From a virus, in the IMG/VR virus record IMGVR_UViG_3300010373_000940, positions 1-27,661 of that record: DNA of 27,661 nucleotides; one strand, written 5' to 3'. Shown here piece by piece: positions 6,451-12,380 of the stretch. The position numbers and the translations under genes are program-made. The notes under the pieces were generated by a model. That model ran no database searches. It was not told the DNA's origin and saw only the letters and a program-made list of their open reading frames with translations. Each line of letters opens with the position of its first letter. The first letter of the stretch is position 1.

Positions 6451-8076
6451 TCAGAGCACACGCGACATGCCGAAGAGCATGAGCAGCCCCTCCTCGGCGT
6501 CCTTCACGTCCTCCGGCGAGGCGGCCGACTGCTCACACTGGTCCGGGACGATGGCGCCGGCGAACTTCCGCATCGCCTCGGCGAACGCGCGGAATTGGCG
6601 AACGAGGTAGATGATGGCCTGCGAGCAGGCGTCGACCCGGTCGTCGTTCTCGCCGAACGGGAAGCTGGTGAGCTCGTTGCGGTGATCGATGACCCACGGG
6701 TTGAACAGCGGGTCGGGGTGGTAGACGTGCCCCGCGTGGAAGTCGCCGGTCACCGCGTTCGCGCGCGCCGTCTTGCCGCCCTCCGGGTTCACTTCCTCGA
6801 TGCCGGGGATCTCCTCCTTCAGCACCTTGATGACGGCGGGGCCGTTCGCCTTGTCCTCGATGAGGACCTTCCCCCGCGACGCCGGCCAGCGGTCGCACAT
6901 GTTCCGGATTGCCTGGCACGTCGAGGGGAAGTCCATGCGCGCGTGCACCTCGTCGAGCAGGAAGAAGTCCCCGCCCTTGCGTGCCCAGACCTGCCCGCAC
7001 ACGTAGTCGCTGCCGTCCGTGTCCTTGAACGCGCAGTCCCAGGACTGGATGACTTCGTCGAACGTCTCCGGGAGCGCCATCCACTGCCCGCTACCGCCGT
7101 ACGCTACCTCGGACTCGATGTGCTGGTCGTCGTTCTGCCCGGGCCGGACCCAGGTCCGGAACCAGACCTTCTGGAACGTCGCGCCGCCCTCGGGCGCCGG
7201 CCGCTGCTGCAATTGCGACGCGGTGCCCGACGGACCCAGCTGGCGCTCGAGGTCCCGGACCTCCGACTCGGGGAAGCGCGCCGGCCAGAGCAGCTGTCCG
7301 GCCTCGGTGCGAGGGTCCTTGAACCCGAGCGGCGTGATCGAGACGGCCTTGGGCTCGTACCGCATCGGGATGCGGAGCACGACGTAGCCGTCCTTCTCTG
7401 AGTACCCGGCGAGGTCCTTCTCGTGAAGACGCTGCATCACTAGCACCGCGCGCGTCGTGGCGGGATCGCGCTTGCGCGTCTGCAGCGTGCCGTACCACCA
7501 CTTCCGCGACTCCTCGAGCGTGACCTTGGAGATCGTCTGCGGCTTGTGCGGGTCGTCGATCAGCCAGTAGTCGTAGTGCCACCCGGTGGCGTCGCCCTTC
7601 GGCGTGGTGCTGGCGAACCGGAGCCCGTTCCCCGTCGTCCAGTATTCGCCCATGGCGGGCGCGCGGTCCTTGATGATGACCCGGTCGCCCCAGCGAGCTC
7701 GGAACCACTCAGACCTGATCAGGTCGAGCGAGTCGCCGGCTTCGCGCAATACGAGGTCCAGGTCGAACGACCACGAGCCCCAGCGCGAGTAGCCGCCGTC
7801 CCGGACCCACGCCCACACGGGCCAGAACAGGCCGGTGAGTCGGGACTTCATGCAACCCGGCGGGATGTTGATCACGAGCCGCTTGATCTGCAAGTTCGTG
7901 ACGGCCTCGAGATGCTCGGAGACCGCGCCGATGTGCCAGTTGTCCTGGAACGGCTTGCCGGGCTCCGCAATGGGCCAAGCCATCTTCACGAAGTCGCGCA
8001 GGCCGCCGCGGAGCCCAAGCTCGCGCTGCAGGTCGACGGAACGGTCGACGAGCTTCTGCGCTTTTCGTGCTGCCAC
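6451..8076 (-). CDS. terL: Terminase large subunit
   Basis: 541 residues from the GTG at 8074-8076. The ATPase domain has a Walker A-like NIPPGCMKSR (residues 70-79) and Walker B WLIDDPHK (171-178). The C-terminal RNase H-like nuclease domain has Asp347 in QSWDCAFKDTDGSD, Glu408-Asp409 in VLIEDKANGP, and Asp478/479/482 in NDDRVDACSQA. This is the complete motor and nuclease of phage DNA packaging, docking on the portal. Residue Cys in the P-loop (PPGCMKS rather than PPGTGKS or PPRHGKS) is seen in some phage terminases. It is a single-gene unit with its own leaderless promoter, oriented opposite to the portal gene. Confidence 0.92.
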   Translation of the reverse strand: MAARKAQKLVDRSVDLQRELGLRGGLRDFVKMAWPIAEPGKPFQDNWHIGAVSEHLEAVTNLQIKRLVINIPPGCMKSRLTGLFWPVWAWVRDGGYSRWGSWSFDLDLVLREAGDSLDLIRSEWFRARWGDRVIIKDRAPAMGEYWTTGNGLRFASTTPKGDATGWHYDYWLIDDPHKPQTISKVTLEESRKWWYGTLQTRKRDPATTRAVLVMQRLHEKDLAGYSEKDGYVVLRIPMRYEPKAVSITPLGFKDPRTEAGQLLWPARFPESEVRDLERQLGPSGTASQLQQRPAPEGGATFQKVWFRTWVRPGQNDDQHIESEVAYGGSGQWMALPETFDEVIQSWDCAFKDTDGSDYVCGQVWARKGGDFFLLDEVHARMDFPSTCQAIRNMCDRWPASRGKVLIEDKANGPAVIKVLKEEIPGIEEVNPEGGKTARANAVTGDFHAGHVYHPDPLFNPWVIDHRNELTSFPFGENDDRVDACSQAIIYLVRQFRAFAEAMRKFAGAIVPDQCEQSAASPEDVKDAEEGLLMLFGMSRVL

Positions 8077-8087
8077 TAATCAGCTTA
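8074..8087 (-). promoter_or_regulatory. Leaderless promoter element TAAGCT-gatta-GTG (terL)
   Basis: Minus strand: TAAGCT, gatta, then the GTG start of terL. Strict match. CACGTTCCAC lies immediately upstream, with CAC seven bases before the -10. Confidence 0.62.
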
Positions 8088-8097
8088 GTGGAACGTG

Positions 8098-8433
8098 CTA
8101 TTCGGTGACCTCGTAACAGAGGTCGTTCGGAGGGTTCGCGAGCTTCTCGCACGTGATCTGGTCGAGATCGAGAATCACGTCGTTGTGCACGCCGCGCAGC
8201 GCGTAGAACCAGACGTTCTCGTATTCGACGCCGGCGCGCAGGAGCACGGCCTCGACCTCTCGCTGGTTCACGAGCTGCCGGAGCTTGAAGCGCGACTGGA
8301 ACTCCTTCTCGATGTTGACGAGGCAGCCCGACGTGACCTTCCGGTTTCGGTACCTCGCAGTGAGCCAGTCGATGTCCGGAGCGAGCAGTTCCACGAAACG
8401 CGGGCCGAGGTCGGTCACGATCTGCGGTCTCAC
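8098..8433 (-). CDS. Hypothetical protein
   Basis: 111 residues from the GTG at 8431-8433, which overlaps the upstream stop as GTGA. The frame is open further upstream, but that part is low-complexity shadow of the neighbouring genes. The product mixes helix and strand (PRFVELLAPDIDWLTARYR; SGCLVNIEKEFQSRFKLRQL; a C-terminal VHNDVILDLDQITCEKL). No family is recognised. It is the last gene of the operon that begins at 12291. Confidence 0.6.
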   Translation of the reverse strand: MRPQIVTDLGPRFVELLAPDIDWLTARYRNRKVTSGCLVNIEKEFQSRFKLRQLVNQREVEAVLLRAGVEYENVWFYALRGVHNDVILDLDQITCEKLANPPNDLCYEVTE

Positions 8434-8636
8434 GGCTCGCGCTCCACGCAGACCTCTTCGTCCCCGTAGCCGTACATGGGCCGCATCTTGTGGTCCCACG
8501 CCACGATGGTGAAGACGTGGTGCTTCGTCTCGTAGCGCTCGCACGGGTGCTCGATGTCCTCGCACGTCACCGCTCCGACCACGAGCGCCGCGAACGTCAC
8601 GACGAGGAAGAGGATGAACTTCTCGGTGCTGCTCAT
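8430..8636 (-). CDS. Small membrane-anchored or exported protein
   Basis: 68 residues from an ATG that overlaps the sigma-factor stop as ATGA. Residues 7-24 (FILFLVVTFAALVVGAVT) form one hydrophobic segment, a signal anchor or signal peptide. The remaining 44 residues contain three cysteines and are polar, so they would lie outside the cytoplasmic membrane. The cysteine after the hydrophobic segment is not in a good lipobox. Function unknown; its position directly after the sigma factor could mean an anti-sigma or envelope role, but nothing in the sequence shows this. Confidence 0.58.
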   Translation of the reverse strand: MSSTEKFILFLVVTFAALVVGAVTCEDIEHPCERYETKHHVFTIVAWDHKMRPMYGYGDEEVCVEREP

Positions 8637-9424
8637 CCCTGTACCCGCGCGCGGAGCTTCTCGAGTGCCGATAGACGCGCCTGCCGGACCATCTCTTCGC
8701 TGATGTCGAGGGCGGCGCAGACCTGCTTGTACGAGAGCTGCTCGATGAAGAGCGCGTCGATGACGAACGCCTCGCGCTCGTCCAGGTCGACCATCCCGTC
8801 GGCAATCAGCGCGGCGAGCTCCGCGTTGCGGAACTGCATCTCGGGGTCCGGCTTACGGTCGGGCAGCGCCTCGTGCAGGCCGATCGGTCCGGAGGAGCCC
8901 GCCGACGAAAACGTGATACCCGCCGAGCGCGCGATCACGTTCGGGTTCAGCGGCTCGTCAATCGACGCAACGATCACCGGCGCGTTGTTCCACTCGTCGA
9001 GCTGCGCCTGCGTGATCCCGAGCTCCTCGGCCGTCGCATCACGCCCGGTGCGCGCGCGGATCTCCTCCTGTTTCTTGTGCACCGTCCACGGCTTGCCGCT
9101 TTGGCGCGGACGATAGATGGGGAGATTGTCCGAGATGCAGTCCTGCACCTCGTGGCGAATCCAGTGGGCCGCGTACGTCGAGAACCTCCCGCGCTCCGGA
9201 ACCCACTTCTTCCACGCGGTGAGCATCCCGATACAGCCGGCCTGCAGGAGGTCCGCCTCCTCGACGTTCACCGGGATCGTGAGGCGCTTCTGAAGCTTCG
9301 CCACGAGCTTGCGAACGAGGTTGTAGTTCTCGCGGATCATCCGATCCTCGATGCGCTTCGCCCGCTTCGCGTCGGACTTCGAGAGCGCATCCTTGTATTC
9401 TGCAAGCAATTCGGGCGTACTCAT
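8633..9424 (-). CDS. Phage-encoded RNA polymerase sigma factor (sigma-70 family)
   Basis: 263 residues from an ATG preceded by a GGGAGG site. Region 2 is clear: EADLLQAGCIGMLTAWKKW, then VPERGRFSTYAAHWIRHEVQ (compare DL.QEG..GL..A...F.P.RG.RFSTYA.WWIR). Region 3 follows (ARTGRDATAEELGITQAQL). Region 4 is at the C-terminus: DLDEREAFVIDALFIEQLSY, then KQVCAALDISEEMVRQ and ALEKLR, a typical -35-binding helix-turn-helix. Region 1 is absent. Region 2.4 (HWIRHEVQDC) differs from the housekeeping WWIRQAITR, suggesting altered -10 specificity. It would redirect host RNA polymerase, plausibly to the TANNCTGAT promoters in this window. Confidence 0.85.
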   Translation of the reverse strand: MSTPELLAEYKDALSKSDAKRAKRIEDRMIRENYNLVRKLVAKLQKRLTIPVNVEEADLLQAGCIGMLTAWKKWVPERGRFSTYAAHWIRHEVQDCISDNLPIYRPRQSGKPWTVHKKQEEIRARTGRDATAEELGITQAQLDEWNNAPVIVASIDEPLNPNVIARSAGITFSSAGSSGPIGLHEALPDRKPDPEMQFRNAELAALIADGMVDLDEREAFVIDALFIEQLSYKQVCAALDISEEMVRQARLSALEKLRARVQG

Positions 9425-9456
9425 CCTCAGTTCCCTCCCAAGGCTTCAGGGGTCTT

Positions 9457-10245
9457 TCAGGCCGCGCGCGAGGCGAAGTCGACCAGCATCGAGACGCCCT
9501 TGTGGATGGGGACGTTGATGTGGATGAAGCGCCCGGAGGGCGCGATGAACTGGACGCCATAGCCGTGCGTCCACGACGTGGGCGCGGTGTGGCGGTAGAG
9601 CGGCTGCAGCTTCGCCAGCGTCCCGGGACACCACGCGCCGAATCCGTCGCTGGTCACGGTGCGCTCGACGGTGCTCTGCGATCGGTGCACGTGTCCGAAG
9701 ACGACGTTCGCGCCGAAGCGGGCCAGGTGCGTCGCCGCCGCGTGCCTCGAGTGCGAGACGCCGTGGACGAAAAAGCACTTTCCGAGGCGGATCGCGCCGG
9801 GGATGCTCAGGCCCATGTAGTGCGTCGCGCGGTCGTAATACTTGATGCCACGGTCCTTCAGCCGGAGCATCGCCGACGGCGCGTACTTCGAGAGGAGCGA
9901 CTTGGCGTCCTTCTGGCTGGAGAACGTCGACGCCACCCAACGTTCGACGCGGGCCTCGTGGTTCCCCTCGATGTAGTGGCAGACGGCCTTCGGCGCTGCG
10001 TGCTGGATGTCGTCGAGGAAGTCGTTCGCCGCCGCGCAGTCGTCCTCGTATGACTCGGTCATCTCGTGCGTGTAGCTGCGCGCGTGCGTCGTGAAGACGC
10101 CGCCGCAGTCGACGTGGTCGCCGAGGAACACGACCTCGTCGGCGGAGAGCTTCTTGATGTCGCGCACGCACGCCTTCGCGGCGGCCGTGTCGATGTGCGT
10201 CCCGTGCGAGTCGGGGATGATGACGCGGACCTTGGAACGGTTCAC
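9457..10245 (-). CDS. Calcineurin-like metallophosphoesterase
   Basis: 262 residues. I chose the GTG at 10243-10245 (GTGA overlap with the upstream stop, AAGG seven bases before it) over a GTG six bases upstream. All five signature blocks are present in order: PDSHG (D-x-H), GDHVDCGG (GDxxD), YIEGNHEAR (GNHE), FVHGVSH (H) and FGHVHRS (GHxH). These bind the two metals of a phosphomonoesterase or phosphodiesterase. The substrate cannot be read; phage relatives act on nucleic-acid ends, cyclic nucleotides or phosphoproteins. It lies between an HExxH protein and the sigma factor in an operon rich in nucleotide enzymes. Confidence 0.85.
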   Translation of the reverse strand: MNRSKVRVIIPDSHGTHIDTAAAKACVRDIKKLSADEVVFLGDHVDCGGVFTTHARSYTHEMTESYEDDCAAANDFLDDIQHAAPKAVCHYIEGNHEARVERWVASTFSSQKDAKSLLSKYAPSAMLRLKDRGIKYYDRATHYMGLSIPGAIRLGKCFFVHGVSHSRHAAATHLARFGANVVFGHVHRSQSTVERTVTSDGFGAWCPGTLAKLQPLYRHTAPTSWTHGYGVQFIAPSGRFIHINVPIHKGVSMLVDFASRAA

Positions 10246-10619
10246 TTGCACGCCTTGCTGAGCGCTGCTGAGATGGTTTTGAGTTCGGAGAATGACGAGT
10301 TGATCGCCGGGGAGAGCATGTCGATCAGGTCATCCTCGACGACGTCGAACTGCTCGGGCGTCATGCCGAGCTTCGAGCGGAGGTAGTGACGTGCGCCGCT
10401 GATTGCGAACCAGGCGTGACCTAGCTCGTGAAGGAGGTAATGCCACGCGGCCGTCGGCTCGGAGCACGAGTCCTTGTTTAGACGGATCGTCTGCGTGTCC
10501 TGCTCGTACGTGGCGTTCACCGCGGTGCTGAGCAGATTGGAATCGCCGATCTCATCGACCGTCGCCATCACGACGCTAACGGCGACGTTGAGCACGGAAA
10601 CACGGCCGACCCTCTTCAC
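10242..10619 (-). CDS. HExxH zinc metalloprotease-like small protein
   Basis: 125 residues from the GTG at 10617-10619, overlapping the 5'-nucleotidase stop as GTGA. A longer frame exists, but its N-terminal 48 residues are basic shadow of the preceding gene. The centre holds YLLHELGHAWFAISG, a zincin HExxH motif with the H-E-L-G-H-A-W form of ImmA/IrrE-like and phage metallopeptidases. Upstream strands (TYEQDTQTIRLNK) also fit that fold. A third zinc ligand may be one of the acidic residues in EDDLIDML. ImmA-type proteases cleave phage or host repressors, which would suit a regulatory role; this is inference. Confidence 0.62.
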   Translation of the reverse strand: MKRVGRVSVLNVAVSVVMATVDEIGDSNLLSTAVNATYEQDTQTIRLNKDSCSEPTAAWHYLLHELGHAWFAISGARHYLRSKLGMTPEQFDVVEDDLIDMLSPAINSSFSELKTISAALSKACK

Positions 10620-11197
10620 GCGGCCCTCGACTTCTTGGCGCCGGTACGGATCGCGTCGACGGCCTCGAGATACGACCTCACTCGAACAGCGTAGGGAGCA
10701 GCCTGGCGGTTCCAGGGGCGGTCGATCAGAACGGCCAGTCCGTCGGGCTGCACGCCCTTCCACGACTCAAGCGTCTCCGCGCGGTCCTCGACGAGAACGT
10801 CGGCGAACTGCGTGACGAGGTGCTTCTTCTTCGTGGGGACACTCACGATGTCGTTCGCCTGGACGTACGGGTCCAGCCACTTCGCTCGCTCGTCCTGCCA
10901 CGTCGGCGAGCCGCGGAACGGCGCCGTCGCGATCGTCACGTCGCCGAGGTCCTTCAGGATCGAGAGGAAGAGCCGGGCGCCGGGGTACCAGTCGAGCTCC
11001 CGGGCGAAACCGGGCGCGGCCATGATGTCGTTCGCGACGTGCAGGGCCTCGGGCGTGAGGGTCCGGGACAGCTCGAAGTGCTTGACGTCGTCGACCGCGT
11101 AGCGGTGCCCCCTCGGGGCCAGCCGCTGGAGCAGCCCCCCGACGAAGTCCGCCAGCACCCCGTCGACGTCCACCGCGATGTTCAGAGACAGCTTCAC
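10616..11197 (-). CDS. HAD-family 5'(3')-deoxyribonucleotidase-like protein
   Basis: 193 residues from the GTG at 11195-11197, six bases after a GGAGG site. Motif I is AVDVDGVLADF, with Asp10 nucleophile and Asp12, as in pyrimidine 5'-nucleotidases of the NT5C type. Motif II is in VTIATAPF, and motif IV is around ADVLVEDRAETLESW. It would dephosphorylate (deoxy)nucleoside monophosphates in the cytoplasm, and so fits the nearby dNTP diphosphohydrolase and MazG-like genes. A 165-base non-coding leader with strong alternative RNA stems precedes it. Confidence 0.8.
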   Translation of the reverse strand: MKLSLNIAVDVDGVLADFVGGLLQRLAPRGHRYAVDDVKHFELSRTLTPEALHVANDIMAAPGFARELDWYPGARLFLSILKDLGDVTIATAPFRGSPTWQDERAKWLDPYVQANDIVSVPTKKKHLVTQFADVLVEDRAETLESWKGVQPDGLAVLIDRPWNRQAAPYAVRVRSYLEAVDAIRTGAKKSRAA

Positions 11198-11237
11198 CGG
11201 AAACCTCCGCCGTTGTCGAATATCAATCCTTACGACT

Positions 11238-11335
11238 CGCCTCTGCCGGATTCAAACCGGAATGATTCCGATCGATCGATTCATTGCTGAGGCGCAAGCG
11301 TTGCGCACGCACGCTCCGGTTGCGCGACCTCAGCA
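11238..11335 (-). promoter_or_regulatory. Structured leader RNA with mutually exclusive stems
   Basis: Lies in the 165-base gap between two operon genes, just before the 5'-nucleotidase. Read as minus-strand RNA, TGCTGAGG (11335-11328) pairs perfectly with CCTCAGCA (11292-11285), extended by CGCAA/TTGCG past a three-base bulge and by AGCGT/ACGCT at the tip. The same CCTC bases can instead pair as CGCCTC (11294-11289) with GAGGCG (11243-11238), closing a 57-base domain that holds AATGA/TCATT and a CCGG-TTTGAAT-CCGG hairpin. The two folds cannot coexist. This suggests a switch, attenuator or small RNA; no known riboswitch class is recognised. Confidence 0.4.
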
Positions 11336-11362
11336 CATGCGAAAGAAGCTTCGCGTTTCTGG

Positions 11363-11950
11363 CTACTTCTGCGTGTCGCCGATCGTGTAGTGACGTGGGT
11401 CCTTGTCCGCGTATTGCGTCCGGAGTTTCTCCATCTGGGCCTCGATCTCGGCATAGGTCGGCCGCAGGTTCACGCTCGGCGGGCGGTCGTCGGTGAGCTT
11501 GCCGGCGGCCTTTGCATCCAGGAGAATCGCGCAGCACGCCATCACGTTCGCGAGGTGCTCCGTCCCGTCGACGGGGTCCAGCTCCTCACCGCTGATGTAG
11601 GCGTCGAGGTGACGCTTCGCCGCGGACAGGTAGACGCTCGACCGGACGCCGGCGACGCGCCAGTTCCAGGCGCCGTACTTGATCATCCCGGCGAATTGCG
11701 CGAGTGCCCACTTGGCCGTCGCGATCGGCGAGCAGAGCCAGAGCGGGACCTTGTTCCCGGCGATCGCGTCCTTGGGGTTCGTCTCCTTGCCGAAGAGGGT
11801 CTGGTTCGCCGAGCCGAGGCACTTCGAGCAATCGGCGCGAGCTGTCGAGTGAGTCCACGTGTGACTCACCGGCATCCGGGAGACCATCGCGCCGCAGACG
11901 GTAAACAGCTTCCCGTCCGTGACCTTGCCGGCGAGATGATAGACGTCCAT
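11363..11950 (-). CDS. dATP/dGTP diphosphohydrolase N-terminal domain-like protein
   Basis: 195 residues from an ATG that follows GGAGG by five bases and overlaps the upstream stop as TGATG. Residues 60-135 carry the family pattern: ETNPKDAIAGNKVPLWLCSP, then AQFAGMIKYGAWNWR, SAAKRHLDAYISGEELDP and TEHLANVMACCAILLDA. This is the phage dATP/dGTP diphosphohydrolase-type (all-alpha NTP pyrophosphatase-like) domain with its conserved Asn-Pro-Lys, Glu-His and Lys-Tyr-Gly blocks. N-terminal cysteines (near 27 and in DCSKC) may bind zinc. Relatives remodel purine dNTP pools in phages, including some that replace adenine. The family call is from recognition of the pattern only. Confidence 0.68.
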   Translation of the reverse strand: MDVYHLAGKVTDGKLFTVCGAMVSRMPVSHTWTHSTARADCSKCLGSANQTLFGKETNPKDAIAGNKVPLWLCSPIATAKWALAQFAGMIKYGAWNWRVAGVRSSVYLSAAKRHLDAYISGEELDPVDGTEHLANVMACCAILLDAKAAGKLTDDRPPSVNLRPTYAEIEAQMEKLRTQYADKDPRHYTIGDTQK

Positions 11951-12291
11951 CACATCCTCCGCAGCGCGTTCGTGAGCGTGGACCGAGCGACGCCGAGCGT
12001 GCGGGCGATCTCCCGGAGCGAGAGCTTCATCGCGAGTAGCGCCGACGCGCGCTCCAGCGTCTCCGTGTCGATCGCCGGCTGCCGGCCGACCTTCGGCTGT
12101 CGCGAGCGCCAGGACTTGCACGACGTCGCGTTCGCCTTCGGGTTGCGCGCGCGATATCGGCGGTCCTTCAGCGCGCCCTCACGCAGACGCAGACCGGCCT
12201 CCTCGAAGTTCTCCTCGCCGATCTTGAGCATCTGCGCGAGCGAGAACTCACGATGCACCTCGGCCCTCAGCAATTCGGTGTCGAACGCCAT
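11950..12291 (-). CDS. Helix-turn-helix protein (resolvase/Hin-type HTH)
   Basis: 113 residues from an ATG preceded by GGAGGCGGGTGA. The C-terminal 30 residues (KLSLREIARTLGVARSTLTN) form a textbook helix-turn-helix of the Hin/resolvase or FIS-like class. The N-terminal part is basic, with a segment RYRARNPKANATSCKSWRSR that could be a disordered DNA-contacting arm or an AP2/HNH remnant. It is the first gene of an operon leading to nucleotide-metabolism genes and the sigma factor, so it may regulate that operon. Unlike most first genes here it has a 5' leader of about 40 bases. Confidence 0.65.
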   Translation of the reverse strand: MAFDTELLRAEVHREFSLAQMLKIGEENFEEAGLRLREGALKDRRYRARNPKANATSCKSWRSRQPKVGRQPAIDTETLERASALLAMKLSLREIARTLGVARSTLTNALRRM

Positions 12292-12331
12292 TCACCCGCC
12301 TCCGGTTGTCGGGCCGCCTCGCGACCCTCTC

Positions 12332-12353
12332 CAATCAGGTTAGTTGGAACGTG
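12332..12353 (-). promoter_or_regulatory. Promoter of the sigma-factor operon (same -10, but with leader)
   Basis: Minus strand: CACGTTCCAAC, TAACCT, then GATTG. The -10 and the following GAT match the leaderless class, but GAG replaces GTG, so translation starts about 40 bases downstream at an ATG with a Shine-Dalgarno site. It begins within the U-tract of the DNA polymerase terminator, so terminator and promoter abut. Confidence 0.55.
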
Positions 12354-12354
12354 T

Positions 12355-12377
12355 AAAAACCCCACCAGTTAGGTGGG
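12355..12377 (-). terminator. Intrinsic terminator after the DNA polymerase gene
   Basis: Minus strand: stem CCCACC, loop TAACT, stem GGTGGG, then G and a run of five T. It begins three bases after the polymerase stop codon and ends the long replication operon. Confidence 0.8.
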
Positions 12378-12380
12378 AGA

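Noticed and set aside
8434-8805. An upstream extension of the 8098 gene
   Set aside because: The extension is Ser/Arg-rich shadow of the membrane-protein and sigma genes. The GTGA overlap at 8433 gives a natural start.
11238-11294. A shortened tRNA on the minus strand
   Set aside because: Acceptor-like and T-arm-like stems are present, but the span is 57 bases, the loop is TTTGAAT rather than TTCGAAT, and there is no anticodon arm or CCA. It is reported as a structured leader instead.
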